Assembly (NCBI RefSeq): GCF_004799645.1
Contig: NZ_CP031305.1
Span: 1,302,001-1,366,000 of the forward strand
Direction: 5' to 3'
Length of the DNA stretch: 64,000 bases
Origin: Natronorubrum bangense
GTDB lineage: Archaea; Halobacteriota; Halobacteria; Halobacteriales; Natrialbaceae
Made by a program: the position numbers and the translations under genes
The notes under the pieces: model-generated
Seen by the model: only the letters and a program-made list of their open reading frames with translations
Told to the model about the DNA's origin: nothing
Databases searched by the model: none
Shown here: positions 35,472-44,579 of the stretch, in pieces
Position numbering within the stretch: the stretch's first letter is position 1
Layout: every line of letters begins with the position of its first letter

Positions 35472-36458
35472 TCAGACGTCGACGGTGTCGAGTCGTTGCT
35501 CGAAGAGCCGTTCGCCCGTCTCATCGCAGGTCACGGCGACCACATCGTGTGCACTGCAGCAGGATTCGACGACGTCCTCGCCCATGCTGACCGTGCCGCC
35601 GGTTGGACACGTCTCGAGGAACATCCGGAGGCTGTTACAGATCCGACCTTTCGTCTCGGGGTCGTGGTCGTCCCAGACGGGTGTCCACGTCTCGAGAGCA
35701 CGGCTGGCGGCGACGTCAGCGAGCAACGCAGCGCGGGATGGCCAGCGGCCGGCCACTCCCTGCTCGGAACGGAGGAGATAAGCGTCGTCGTGGCGCTCGA
35801 GGTCGAACGCCTCGGGATCAGCGTCGAATCCGAACGCGTCGATGGGGGCTGCAGCGTCGAGTCCCGAGTCGGTCAGGGCTTCGATCTGCTCGAACCACGA
35901 CTCCTCGAACGACTCGGTGAGACAGAGGTCGTCTTTGTCGGCACACGGCTCGAGGATCTCGTGGTCGAGAAAGTACGTCTCGAGGTCGGTGACGACCGGG
36001 TCGGCGTCTGCAGCAGACGTCTCCGCAGCAGCGACGTCCGAGTCGGTGGTGTTGGTCGCTGATGTGGCGGCACCCGCCTCGTCAGCGGACTCTTCGGTCT
36101 CTGTAGGAGCCGGGTCACTGTCGGCTGGTTCCGAGCGCTCAGCGCTGTGTGCCAAGCCAGTTTCCCCAGCCCCGAAGCCGCTGGCGAGATCGGGCTCTGG
36201 GTCCTTGCCGAACCAGCGCAGGACTTCGGGCGGCAGATACCGTTTCGTCAGCGTCGGCGTTCCGGGAACGAGATAGCCGCGCAGATAGATGAGGACGATA
36301 GAGAACCCGACCGCAAGCAGTCCGCCGAGTCTGGACTTGCGTGCGATGAGCGAGCCGACCGCGCCAGCGATGAGGAGGTTCAGTATTGTACACGGTTCAC
36401 ACCGGTTCTCACCGGTGTACGCCGGCTGTTTGAGATCGTCGACGATGTCGATATCCAT
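35472..36458 (-). CDS. Conserved haloarchaeal membrane-anchored protein, unknown
   Basis: The 328-residue protein starts with a Cys-containing segment (GENRCEPCTILNLLIAGAVGSLIA), has two membrane helices by about residue 65, then a short basic stretch and an acidic Ala/Thr/Ser-rich linker (about 90-160). The C-terminal half (about 165-328) is folded-looking, with several cysteines (EPCADKDDLCLTES, GRICNSLRMFLETCPTGG, VVESCCSAHDVVAVTC). The repeated cysteines are unusual for a haloarchaeal protein and may bind metal. I do not recognise the family. Confidence 0.7.
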   Translation of the reverse strand: MDIDIVDDLKQPAYTGENRCEPCTILNLLIAGAVGSLIARKSRLGGLLAVGFSIVLIYLRGYLVPGTPTLTKRYLPPEVLRWFGKDPEPDLASGFGAGETGLAHSAERSEPADSDPAPTETEESADEAGAATSATNTTDSDVAAAETSAADADPVVTDLETYFLDHEILEPCADKDDLCLTESFEESWFEQIEALTDSGLDAAAPIDAFGFDADPEAFDLERHDDAYLLRSEQGVAGRWPSRAALLADVAASRALETWTPVWDDHDPETKGRICNSLRMFLETCPTGGTVSMGEDVVESCCSAHDVVAVTCDETGERLFEQRLDTVDV

Positions 36459-36537
36459 ATGCTACCAAAAAACGTGGTCGAGGAGTATCTGCTTTTTGGA
36501 CCCATCACTACGCTAATGGGTTCGCTCTCGACGGGCC

Positions 36538-36786
36538 TCACTCGAGGCCCACAAGTCGCTCCTTTTGCTGGCGTGTGAGTTGCTTGATCTCGTACTCGCG
36601 AGACATCGCGGCCGATTTCGAGTCGAACCGCTCGGTGTAGCGGAGTTCGACGGGTGTTCGACCACGGGTGTACTTTGCGCCCTCACCAGCGTTGTGTTCG
36701 CCGACCCGTCGCTCGAGGTCGGTCGTATACCCGGTATAGAGCGAGCCATCGGCACACTCGAGTACGTACACGGCATGATCAGACAT
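36538..36786 (-). CDS. GIY-YIG nuclease superfamily protein (82 aa)
   Basis: The protein begins [28 protein letters not shown], giving the GIY-YIG pair in the form VYV...LYTGYT, then the conserved Arg, the [13 protein letters not shown] segment and a C-terminal [16 protein letters not shown] with the catalytic Glu. It is the short UPF0213/YhbQ type, often called a predicted endonuclease; a DNA-repair role is presumed but unproven. The ATG at 36786 fits the family start. Confidence 0.92.
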   Translation of the reverse strand: MSDHAVYVLECADGSLYTGYTTDLERRVGEHNAGEGAKYTRGRTPVELRYTERFDSKSAAMSREYEIKQLTRQQKERLVGLE

Positions 36787-36941
36787 GTCCTGGCGGACGT
36801 ACGGCGGAGACAGATTTCGGTCCACCGATTCAGCGATCCGTCACAGGGGCGGCTGTGAGGGGCGCAGGACGATCATACCGAGGCGGGAAAAGCAACACGC
36901 AGTGGGGGCACGTGGTGATTGGGTTCGGTTCTCGGGAGGGA

Positions 36942-37091
36942 TCAAGCGCCGCGAGCGCGTTCTTTCGCGGCTTCTGCGATCCCAGCATTGGCCGAGCAAC
37001 TAACACACGCGCGGATTTCGCCGTTCTGGTCGGCAAACACACGCGCAAAGCGCTCGGAGACGTGCGCGCCGCAGTGGTCACACTTGGGCAT
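36942..37091 (-). CDS. DUF7563-like zinc-finger microprotein (49 aa)
   Basis: MPKCDHCGAHVSERFARVFA opens a 49-residue protein with a second pair RACVSCSANAGI, making a CxxC...CxxC zinc ribbon and little else. The frame continues upstream, but the ATG at 37091 gives the form I recall for the DUF7563 family. Function unknown; nucleic-acid binding or protein interaction are typical for such microproteins. Confidence 0.75.
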   Translation of the reverse strand: MPKCDHCGAHVSERFARVFADQNGEIRACVSCSANAGIAEAAKERARGA

Positions 37092-37680
37092 TGGACAGTG
37101 GTCACACCGGCCGAAGCCGGTACCACAACCTACCCGGTGAATAGGTAAATAAGCTTCTCCAAACAGAGTTTGGCTTTTTGATCTGCCCATAATATTTTCT
37201 GGAACCGGCACACGAGTTTCCGTCATGGATGTCACTGTTTCGACAATCGATCAATACTACCGGTATAGGGTACCGAATCCAGTGGCGGCATCGAGAACGC
37301 GACACGACTGGTGTCTCGTCGAAAGCGATGTACTCCCGTTCCAGCCGTATCCGCGACCACTCGAGATGGTGACCGATCACCGTCGTGTCGATGAGGGTGA
37401 CTATCAAGAGGTCATAAACCCAGTCGATGGTGGCGATTACGGCGACGACGCTGCGGGGGTCAAACACAGACGACCGAGCGGCGAAGTGCGCCCGGATCCG
37501 ACACCGCGCGCGAGCGGGATTCTTCCCGCCGGCAACGGTCAAATCGAGGTCGGTAGCTCATCAAACATATACTTTCCGGTGGTTAGTGCCGTCGAAACAG
37601 GCGGGTCAACCGCTGCAGACACCGTATTCCCGAAAGTAACCAGAGCATTTATATTGGGGAAAGAGGAACGCGTACATCGT
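37092..37680. other. Gene-free stretch between two miniprotein genes
   Basis: Nearly 590 bp with no supportable gene. Open frames exist on both strands but lack family character. A minus-strand frame (37102-37542) contains YIAFDETPVVSRSRCRHW, faintly like the DET region of haloarchaeal IS6-type transposases, so a decayed insertion sequence is possible. The right edge has TTTATATTGG at about 37647-37656, about 25-34 bp before the ATG at 37681 and the likely promoter of the histone-fold miniprotein. Confidence 0.5.
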
Positions 37681-37848
37681 ATGGCAGATCTTATCGTCAA
37701 AGCCGCCGTAAAGGAAGCGCTCGATGACAAAAACGTCGCTTCGGACTTCTACGAAGCACTCGACGAGGAAGTCGACGAGCTTCTCGAGGACGCTGCACGA
37801 CGTGCAGAAGCAAACGACCGGAAGACGGTCCAGCCCCGCGACCTGTAA
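37681..37848 (+). CDS. DUF1931-type histone-fold miniprotein (55 aa)
   Basis: MADLIVKAAVKEALDDKNVA begins a 55-residue, almost wholly helical protein with YEALDEEVDELLEDAARRAEANDRKTVQPRDL, which resembles one histone-fold unit (helix 1, long helix 2, and the 'R-T-V-xP-RDL' end of histone folds). DUF1931 proteins are archaeal histone-fold relatives. Whether it binds DNA is unknown; its acidic helix argues against tight non-specific binding. A clear TATA box precedes it. Confidence 0.75.
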   Translation: MADLIVKAAVKEALDDKNVASDFYEALDEEVDELLEDAARRAEANDRKTVQPRDL

Positions 37849-38011
37849 GGCTCGCTACTCGAGTATTTTTTATTGACGCTACGGTAGCGAGCCGCTGGCT
37901 TGGCTGTCGTCGAAAACGGAGTGATACGGATTACTGTACCGGTGTGCGGGTTCGGCCCCAGAACAGGTCGTGGTCGTGCCGGCCTGACTGACAGCGGTCC
38001 GTATGAGGGAG

Positions 38012-39073
38012 TTACTGCTGTCGGCCGTCGAGGTACGTTTTCGTTCGCCCGAGGACGACGTGGTCAGCCGACTGCAACTCCTCGACCGAGGCCGAGCCGG
38101 TGACGAACATCGCCGTTCGGAGTTCGAGTTCGAGCGTCTCGAGCAGGTCGACGACAGCCTCGGTTCCCTGCCCCGCTGGACGGAGGAACGGCTTTGCAAG
38201 GCCGCCAGCGCGGGCACCGAGCGCGATCGCTTTCGCGATATCCAGTCCCGATCGGACACCGCCGCTGGCGATGACACAGTCGTGGACCGAAGCGGCCTCA
38301 CGCGTGCTCACTGCCGTTGGGACGCCCCAGGCACGAAAGAGCTGTCCGATCGCTTCCTGACGGTCAGCGCCAACGGCGGCCGCCCGGTAGGACTCGATGC
38401 CGGACCACGTCGTGCCGCCCTGTCCGGCGACGTCGATCGCATCGACGCCGGCGTCGGCGAGTCGCGTCGCCGTCTCTCGAGAGATGCCGTTTCCGGTCTC
38501 TTTGACGACGATAGGGACTGAGAGGTCGGATGCGATCTGCTCGATTTCGGCCAGACAGCCACGGGCATCGACGTCGCCTTCGGGCTGGACGGCTTCCTGT
38601 AAGAAGTTCAGATGGATCGCCATCGCGTCGGCGTCGATCATCTCGACGGCTTGTTCGACGTCGTCGACGTCATACTCGAGCAACTGTGCCGCGCCGACGT
38701 TGCCATAGAGGAAGGCGTCGGGGGCGACGTCTCGGACGACTGTGTAGGACTCGAGGAGCGCCTCATCGTCGAGTTCGATGCCGGCACGCTGGCTGCCAAC
38801 ACCCATGGCGACGTTCATCTGCTGGGCGGCTTCAGCGAGATTGCGGTTGATTTTCGTCGTGTTCGGGTGGCCGCCGGTCATGCTTTCGATGACGATTGGG
38901 GCCGCTAGCTCGTGGCCGAACAGCGTCGTCGATGTGTCTATCTCGTCGCGATGGATCTCCGGAAGCGCGTCGTGAACGAGCTCGATATCGGCGAACCCCG
39001 TTCCCGAGGTTTCGACGTCCTCTTCTTCGATAATTCGGATATGATCGTCTTTTCTGTCGGATGTCTCGGGCAT
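38012..39073 (-). CDS. fni: Type 2 isopentenyl-diphosphate delta-isomerase
   Basis: The 353-residue FMN enzyme interconverts IPP and DMAPP for archaeal lipid and carotenoid synthesis. It begins [14 protein letters not shown] and has [34 protein letters not shown], the [14 protein letters not shown] catalytic Gln-Glu region, [28 protein letters not shown] and [19 protein letters not shown]. Length is normal. The chosen ATG agrees with the family start; nine upstream codons are not conserved. Confidence 0.95.
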   Translation of the reverse strand: MPETSDRKDDHIRIIEEEDVETSGTGFADIELVHDALPEIHRDEIDTSTTLFGHELAAPIVIESMTGGHPNTTKINRNLAEAAQQMNVAMGVGSQRAGIELDDEALLESYTVVRDVAPDAFLYGNVGAAQLLEYDVDDVEQAVEMIDADAMAIHLNFLQEAVQPEGDVDARGCLAEIEQIASDLSVPIVVKETGNGISRETATRLADAGVDAIDVAGQGGTTWSGIESYRAAAVGADRQEAIGQLFRAWGVPTAVSTREAASVHDCVIASGGVRSGLDIAKAIALGARAGGLAKPFLRPAGQGTEAVVDLLETLELELRTAMFVTGSASVEELQSADHVVLGRTKTYLDGRQQ

Positions 39074-39197
39074 CGAATCGTCTCCAGTGGAAAATAGCAT
39101 GAGGACGTTGAAAAGGTGTCCATCGACGCGTGTCGAGTGGCGCTGTCTCAGCCGAGACCGACTGGCGTTTTTTCACCCATGCCGGTGTACGACGGAT

Positions 39198-39629
39198 ATG
39201 CTCCACCCGTTACGATCGTTACTGATCGCGTTCGGAATCGCCGAGATCGCGAAACCACAGCCAGTGATCAACGCATGCGAGCGAATCGGCCTCGAGAACG
39301 CCGAGGAAGCAGAGCTCAGACCGTGGGCGCTCTGGGGAGCCCGACTCGAGGGTGCCCTGTTCGTCTGGCTACTCGCTCGACGGGAGTCGGGCTGGACACC
39401 CGCCAGCTGGCTGCTTGGGATCGCCGGCGTCGTGCTCGTCGTCCTCCCGAAGCCGATCATCGACTACAGCCAGCAGCTGGTCTACGCGAACGCCGACGAC
39501 CTCGAGTTGAAACCGGTAGTGAAACCCACGGCCCGCCTGCTCGGCGTGTTGTATCTGTTCGTCGTCGCGCTCTCGGCGTCGGGCACCGAACCCGACGACA
39601 GCGAAGACGTGGTCGAGCAGCGTACATGA
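39198..39629 (+). CDS. Small repeat-built membrane protein (143 aa)
   Basis: The product has about four hydrophobic helices and two copies of a motif: GLENAEEAELRPWALWGARLEGALFVWLL and YANADDLELKPVVKPTARLLGVLYLFVVA. The shared pattern is x-N-A-(E/D)2-x-E-L-(R/K)-P ... A-R-L-x-G-x-L-(F/Y). The following gene contains a third copy. I do not know the family or function. A start at 39198 places the first helix directly at the N-terminus (MLHPLRSLLIAFGIAEI). Confidence 0.65.
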   Translation: MLHPLRSLLIAFGIAEIAKPQPVINACERIGLENAEEAELRPWALWGARLEGALFVWLLARRESGWTPASWLLGIAGVVLVVLPKPIIDYSQQLVYANADDLELKPVVKPTARLLGVLYLFVVALSASGTEPDDSEDVVEQRT

Positions 39630-39823
39630 TGCGAGCAGTGGCGAGCAGGTTCGGACTGCTCGAGGTCGCCTACGAGAACCCCGAGGCACTCGAGACGAAA
39701 TCGTGGGCAATACCGGCAACGCGTCTCCTCGGTACACTCTACGTGGCCACCGGCGTGTTCGCTGGCCGTGGGGCCACGCCGGAAGATGAGCCCCGCACAG
39801 CGCAGTCGCCACCAGAACAGTAG
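39626..39823 (+). CDS. Small membrane protein with the same repeat (65 aa)
   Basis: The ATG overlaps the preceding stop (ATGA), so the two are translationally coupled. The sequence MMRAVASRFGLLEVAYENPE then ALETKSWAIPATRLLGTLYV carries one copy of the N-(A/P)-E-x-x-E-x-(K/R)-(S/P) ... A-(T)-R-L-x-G-x-L-Y motif seen twice in the upstream protein. It looks like a one-repeat paralogue. Function unknown; it ends 3 bp from the convergent rpiA. Confidence 0.6.
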   Translation: MMRAVASRFGLLEVAYENPEALETKSWAIPATRLLGTLYVATGVFAGRGATPEDEPRTAQSPPEQ

Positions 39824-39826
39824 CGG

Positions 39827-40534
39827 TCAGTACTCCCGCACGTCGACGCCGTCGGCCGTCCCGACGTAGGTCTCGTCGGCCAGCCCGACGAACAGGCCGT
39901 GTTCGACGACCCCTGGAAGCTGCGAGAGCTGCGTTGCAAGCGTCTCCGGCTTCTCGATCGGGCCGAACGCACAGTCGACAACGAGGTTCCCGTTGTCCGT
40001 GACGACCGGCCCGTCTTTGTGTTCGGCGTCGCGAAGCGTCGGCTCGCCGCCGAGGTCGCGAAGTCGATCCGCAACGACGGTGTGGGCGTCGGGAATGAGT
40101 TCGACCGGGACCGACCGCTCGAGCACCGACTCGAGTTTCGAGGGGTCGGCAACGACGATAAATCGGTCGGCCGCCGAGTCGACGAGTTTCTCGCGGGTAT
40201 GTGCAGCGCCGCCGCCCTTGATAAGTGCGCCGTAGCCGTTCGCGTCCGGGTCGTCGGCGACCTGATCCGCACCGTCGATCGCGAGATCGACGCCGTCGAC
40301 TGCGTCGAGTGTCGTCAACGGAATCCCAGCCTCGAGCGCCCGCCGGCGGGACTGGAACGAGGTCGAAATCCCCTGTACCTCGAGGCCGTCGTCGACGGCT
40401 CGTCCGATCGCGTCGATCGCGTAGGCGGCCGTCGAGCCGGTTCCGAGCCCGACGACGAACCCGTCTTCGACGGCTTCGGCTGCGCGTTCACCAGCGCGTC
40501 GCTTCGCTGTGTTTGATCCGCCCTCCGTCTTCAT
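39827..40534 (-). CDS. rpiA: Ribose-5-phosphate isomerase A
   Basis: The 235-residue enzyme interconverts ribose-5-phosphate and ribulose-5-phosphate. Family signatures are GFVVGLGTGSTAAYAIDAIG, DLAIDGADQVAD, LIKGGGAAHTREKLVDSAA and GNLVVDCAFGPIEKPETL. Glu/Lys/Asp catalytic residues are present. The ATG at 40534 precedes the normal first helix. The upstream frame reads into the divergent ABC transporter promoter. Confidence 0.96.
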   Translation of the reverse strand: MKTEGGSNTAKRRAGERAAEAVEDGFVVGLGTGSTAAYAIDAIGRAVDDGLEVQGISTSFQSRRRALEAGIPLTTLDAVDGVDLAIDGADQVADDPDANGYGALIKGGGAAHTREKLVDSAADRFIVVADPSKLESVLERSVPVELIPDAHTVVADRLRDLGGEPTLRDAEHKDGPVVTDNGNLVVDCAFGPIEKPETLATQLSQLPGVVEHGLFVGLADETYVGTADGVDVREY

Positions 40535-40682
40535 GCGTTGTACGGCGCACGGCGACGGGAAAAACGTTGCAATATCGTGGCCGTCCACAGCCACACGGGG
40601 TGTGTCCGATCGGAAATTATCAGAAACGATATTACTCCTGTTTGGCTCGAGGTTTTTTCCTCGCGGCTGTATACAAGTCAGT

Positions 40683-41447
40683 ATGGCAACACCCGCAGCC
40701 GAGGGAGAACCCGGAACCGGTACAGCAGTCTCCCTCGAGAACGTTCGCAAGATCTACCAGCTCGGCGAGCCGGTCCACGCCTTAGACGGCGTCAGCCTCG
40801 AGATTCCACGCGGATCGTATACGGCGATCATGGGTCCGAGCGGGTCGGGGAAATCGACGCTGATGAACCTCGTGGGCTGTCTCGACACGCCGACGGATGG
40901 CACTGTCGTCGTCGACGGGCAGGACGTCGCGACACTCGACAGTCGGGAGCGAACCACGCTTCGCGGAACGACAGTCGGCTTCGTCTTCCAGACGTTCAAC
41001 CTCATGCCCAGACTGACCGCTCTCGAAAACGTCGCTCTCCCCCAGCTGTTTCAGAACGTCGATCGCGCCGAGCGACGCGACCGGGCCCGGGAGTTGCTCG
41101 AGCGAGTCGGCCTCGCCGATCGAGCAGACCACCTGCCAAACGAGCTGTCGGGCGGTCAGCGCCAGCGGGTGGCACTCGCTCGCGCGCTGGTCAACGACCC
41201 CGCGATCGTGCTTGCTGACGAGCCCTCCGGAAACCTGGATACGGAGACCGAAGCCGACATCCTCGACCTCTTTGCGGAGTTTCACGACGCCGGGACGACG
41301 ATGGTCGTCGTCACCCACGAACGTCACGTCGCCGAACGTGCCGAACGGATCGTGCACCTCCTTGATGGCAAAATAGAGCGTATCGAGGACCTCGAGGACA
41401 CGGGTAACGGAGCCTCGAGTCCCGCCGGAAGCGAGGCGAGTTCCTGA
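40683..41447 (+). CDS. MacB/LolD-type ABC transporter ATPase
   Basis: The 254-residue ATPase has Walker A GPSGSGKST, Q-loop VFQTFNLMPRLTALENV, signature ELSGGQRQRVALARAL, Walker B IVLADEPSGNLD and switch His (VVTHERH). The 'GNLD' after Walker B and KIYQLGEPVHALDGVS start mark the MacB/LolD subgroup, which powers periplasmic-type extrusion rather than import. It overlaps the permease start by one base. Confidence 0.95.
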   Translation: MATPAAEGEPGTGTAVSLENVRKIYQLGEPVHALDGVSLEIPRGSYTAIMGPSGSGKSTLMNLVGCLDTPTDGTVVVDGQDVATLDSRERTTLRGTTVGFVFQTFNLMPRLTALENVALPQLFQNVDRAERRDRARELLERVGLADRADHLPNELSGGQRQRVALARALVNDPAIVLADEPSGNLDTETEADILDLFAEFHDAGTTMVVVTHERHVAERAERIVHLLDGKIERIEDLEDTGNGASSPAGSEASS

Positions 41448-42736
41448 TGCGGCCACTCGAGAGCCTGCGGCTTTCGTGGCGTTCGATACGCGGGCACAAA
41501 CTTCGGTCGTCGCTGACGACACTCGGGATCATCATCGGTATCGCGGCAGTGATCACGTTCGTCACGCTGGGGGCGAGCCTGCAGGCAGGCATTATCGGCG
41601 ACATCAGCCCCGACGATCAGCGCAACAGCTACGGCTGGGCTGCCGAGCCTGATACCGAAGGCGGCCCACTCGCCGGCGCTCAGCCCGTGTTCAGCCAGAC
41701 TGACCTCGAGACACTGGACGCTGACGACGATATCGAGGCGGCCTACGGCTATATGCCGTTATCGACGCAAGCGCTCATCTACGAGGGGGAGATATCACCC
41801 CAGAGTGACGCCCTGGTCGCGGCCGGCCCGCCGTATATCAGGGAGGATACGCTCGAGGAGGGTCGCCAGTTCGAGCAGGGCGAACGCGAGGCGGTCATCA
41901 ACCCGGCCGTCGCCGGACAGTTCGAGGAGGACGTCGGCGTCGGCGACGAGCTCACCATCGCCTTACAGGGTGGCCAACAGACGACCGTCACTGTCGTCGG
42001 AATCACCGACACCTCCGAGGGGCTGAGTCCGTTCGAAGGGTTCGAGCCGTCGCCGCGTGTCTACGTGCCGACGGATCCGTACTACACGGAAGACGCTGCC
42101 GGTGCGCTCCCGGGTGGGGTCGGTGGCGAAGACGAGGCCGACACCCCGATGGGTGAGGACGCACTGTTCCTTGCGATCGTCGTCGAAGCCGAATCAGCCG
42201 ACGAGGCGGCGGTCGACCGCGCCCAGGAGAGTGCGATCGCGTATCTCGAGAGCGACGAGTCGGACGCGAGCGAACTGCTGGGTGATGACCTCGAGATTAC
42301 GCTGCAGACGAGCGCAGATCTCCTCCAACAGCTCCAGGACGTCCTCGACCTATTACAGAACTTCATCGTCGGGATCGCAGCAATCTCGCTCGTGGTGGGT
42401 TCGATCGGCATTGCGAACATCATGCTCGTCTCCGTGACCGAACGGACCCGCGAGATCGGGATTATGAAAGCGATCGGCGCCCAGAATCGAGAGATACTGG
42501 GGCTGTTTCTGGCCGAAGCAGTGATTCTCGGCGTGATCGGGGCAGTTCTCGGGACGTTGCTGGGTCTTGTCGCTGGCTATCTGGGCGTGTGGTACATCGA
42601 CCTGCCGCTGGTCTACCCATACGAGTACGTCGCGCTGGCGATCGCCGTCGGGATTCTCGTCGGGGTCGCCTCGGGGCTGTACCCAGCTTGGAAAGCGGCA
42701 CGAACGGACCCGATCGACGCACTCAGATACGAGTGA
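41447..42736 (+). CDS. MacB-like FtsX-type permease
   Basis: The 429-residue permease has one N-terminal membrane helix (LRSSLTTLGIIIGIAAVITFVTLGASLQ), a large extracytoplasmic domain (about residues 50-300, very acidic), and three C-terminal helices with the FtsX signature ANIMLVSVTERTREIGIMKAIGAQNREILGLFLAEAVILG and the final YPAWKAARTDPIDALRYE. With the preceding ATPase it forms an ABC exporter of unknown cargo. The start overlaps the ATPase stop, TGATG. Confidence 0.94.
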   Translation: MRPLESLRLSWRSIRGHKLRSSLTTLGIIIGIAAVITFVTLGASLQAGIIGDISPDDQRNSYGWAAEPDTEGGPLAGAQPVFSQTDLETLDADDDIEAAYGYMPLSTQALIYEGEISPQSDALVAAGPPYIREDTLEEGRQFEQGEREAVINPAVAGQFEEDVGVGDELTIALQGGQQTTVTVVGITDTSEGLSPFEGFEPSPRVYVPTDPYYTEDAAGALPGGVGGEDEADTPMGEDALFLAIVVEAESADEAAVDRAQESAIAYLESDESDASELLGDDLEITLQTSADLLQQLQDVLDLLQNFIVGIAAISLVVGSIGIANIMLVSVTERTREIGIMKAIGAQNREILGLFLAEAVILGVIGAVLGTLLGLVAGYLGVWYIDLPLVYPYEYVALAIAVGILVGVASGLYPAWKAARTDPIDALRYE

Positions 42737-42764
42737 GCTGACGATCCGCGACGGAGCGGAGACA

Positions 42765-43313
42765 TTACCGTTCTCGTTCGGTATCGCGGTCACGACTCGA
42801 GCCCTCCGTGTCGAACTGCTCTCCCCCGCGGTCGTGGTCCCCCGGTCGGTCTGACCGCGGTCTCGGCGGTTGCGTCGGCTCGATCGCTCCCGATCGGCCC
42901 GTCGATGGCGAGAAGCCGATCGCCCGCCGCGTTCGGACGTGCTGGTCTGGATACTCTCGAGCGAGATATGCGCCGAGATAGCCGCCAAGCAGCGACAGTC
43001 CGACCGTATAAACGAACAGGACCGAGACGAACACGAGGATTGCAAGCGCCACAACGGCGAACCCTTCGATCGGAGCCGCAGCGATCCCCATTCCGAACCC
43101 GAGGATGCTGAGCCCGATGATTGCAATGCCGGCAAATGGCAGAAACGTGATCGCACCTGCGAGCGCGCCGACAATCGCCCCCTCGCGAACGTCTGGTCCC
43201 TCGAGAAAGCCCGCAACGACGCCCCCGATGACAGTCGAGAGCGGGATAAACGAGAGCACGACCCCGACGACGGCACCGATGACGGCGTTAATGAGCGTTT
43301 TTGTGGTTGACAT
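42765..43313 (-). CDS. DUF5518 membrane protein
   Basis: The 182-residue protein has four or five glycine-rich membrane helices: AVIGAVVGVVLSFIPLSTVIGGVVAGFLEGPDVREGAIVGALAGAI is typical of DUF5518. The C-terminal ~60 residues are a polar, Arg/Asp-rich tail. Function is unknown. Gene is convergent with the ABC permease gene and downstream of the AI-2E family gene's stop on the same strand is separate by 52 bp. Confidence 0.75.
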   Translation of the reverse strand: MSTTKTLINAVIGAVVGVVLSFIPLSTVIGGVVAGFLEGPDVREGAIVGALAGAITFLPFAGIAIIGLSILGFGMGIAAAPIEGFAVVALAILVFVSVLFVYTVGLSLLGGYLGAYLAREYPDQHVRTRRAIGFSPSTGRSGAIEPTQPPRPRSDRPGDHDRGGEQFDTEGSSRDRDTERER

Positions 43314-43365
43314 ACGACATAAACGAGCGGGATGGCGAAAAATGGTGGGGAGACAGCGACCCGAT

Positions 43366-44496
43366 TCAGTCGTCAGCCGGGCGTGAACCGGACTCTTCGG
43401 GTTTCGTCATCGTAGTCTCGGTTCCGGCGTGTTCCTCCGGCGGCTCCTCGGGTTCGGCCTCAACAAGGTCACTGAACGTGGCCTCGCCGTTGACCTCGTC
43501 AGCGAGGAGATCGACCGCCTCGACGAAGACGGCGACGATCAGCGGGCCGACGACGATCCCGATCGCGCCGAGTGTGAACAGGCCGCCGGTGAAGCCGACG
43601 AAATAGAGGCTCCCGGGCAGGCCGGCGGAGCGACGGGCAAGTCGTGGCCGGACGCCGACGTCGGGGAACCAGGCGACGAGCCCAACTCCGAGGACGCCGA
43701 CGAGAATGGCCGCAGCGAGCTCGCCGACAGCGACGTGATAGATCGCAATCGGGAGAATCAGCAGGCTTGGACCGATGATCGGCACGAACTGCAAGATCGC
43801 CGCAACGATCGCGAGCGTAAAGGCCGCTTCGTAGCCGAGCAGCCAGAACAGCGGGTAGCCGATGAGCAGCGTCGCGACCGACGTCGCAAGCTGGAGGACA
43901 TAGATCGCGTACAGCGTCTCGCGGGCGCGTTTGGCGAGTGCGTAGACGACGTCGCGATACGCGTGTGGGATCGGCGCGATTGCGGCCCGCCCAGCCGCAT
44001 CACCCTTGAGCAGGATCGCAAACAGCAGGATAACGAAGAGGGCGAACTTGATCGCAAGCACCGGCAGCGCCGAGGCAAACGAGACTGCAATACTGCTCAG
44101 CGCGTCGAGTGCGGGTGCCTGAATTTCGGCGACGTCGACCGTGTACGTCATGTCGAACGCCGTGATCGGAACCGATCGAGGGAGATCCTCGATGATGGCC
44201 ATCACCTGATCGACGCGGAAGTACAGCGTGACGAGAATCGGCGAGAAAACGGCGACGGCGCTGGCAAAGCCGATCAGCGTCGCGGCAGCCGCCGCGGTCC
44301 ACTCCGAGAGGCCGCGTCTGACCAGCCAGCCCTGCACTGGCAACAGAACGTAGGCGACCGTCAGCGCGAACAGGATCGTGCCGAGTACCTCGAGCAAGAT
44401 TGCGCCAGTTACGAGCCCGAGTAGCACGACGATCCCCCCGAGCACGTATCGGCGAGTCCGGTCTGCAGTCGCGTTCGGATTCGCTGTCACACCCAT
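43366..44496 (-). CDS. AI-2E family (YdiK/PerM) transporter
   Basis: The 376-residue protein has about eight membrane helices. Family marks include LPVQGWLVRRGLSEWTAAAAATLIGF, the central acidic loop, ILQFVPIIGPSLLILPIAIYHV and FTGGLFTLGAIGIVVGPLIVAVFVEAVDLL. Bacterial relatives export autoinducer-2 or sodium/protons; haloarchaeal ones have no proven substrate. It is divergent from a thiamine-type binding-protein gene. Confidence 0.88.
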   Translation of the reverse strand: MGVTANPNATADRTRRYVLGGIVVLLGLVTGAILLEVLGTILFALTVAYVLLPVQGWLVRRGLSEWTAAAAATLIGFASAVAVFSPILVTLYFRVDQVMAIIEDLPRSVPITAFDMTYTVDVAEIQAPALDALSSIAVSFASALPVLAIKFALFVILLFAILLKGDAAGRAAIAPIPHAYRDVVYALAKRARETLYAIYVLQLATSVATLLIGYPLFWLLGYEAAFTLAIVAAILQFVPIIGPSLLILPIAIYHVAVGELAAAILVGVLGVGLVAWFPDVGVRPRLARRSAGLPGSLYFVGFTGGLFTLGAIGIVVGPLIVAVFVEAVDLLADEVNGEATFSDLVEAEPEEPPEEHAGTETTMTKPEESGSRPADD

Positions 44497-44516
44497 GGCT
44501 CACACTGCGGCGATAA

Positions 44517-44540
44517 AACCTTTCTGTGCAACAGAAGGTT
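44517..44540. promoter_or_regulatory. Inverted repeat in a divergent promoter
   Basis: AACCTTTCTGT and ACAGAAGGTT are near-complementary (one extra T) around a 3-base spacer, placed between the divergent AI-2E family and thiamine-type binding-protein genes. CCTTATGTC at about 44551-44559 is a plausible TATA region for the plus-strand gene. The repeat could be an operator. Confidence 0.35.
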
Positions 44541-44579
44541 GGGAACGAGCCTTATGTCTCGACTGCATACATCCGGTGA

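Noticed and set aside
37102..37542. Minus-strand frame with YIAFDETPV, possibly an IS6-type transposase remnant
   Set aside because: Only a handful of residues resemble the transposase core and the rest is not alignable by eye; no terminal repeats were found.
37225..37680. In-frame N-terminal extension of the DUF1931 miniprotein
   Set aside because: The TATA box at about 37647-37656 and the histone-fold start at 37681 argue that translation begins at the later ATG.
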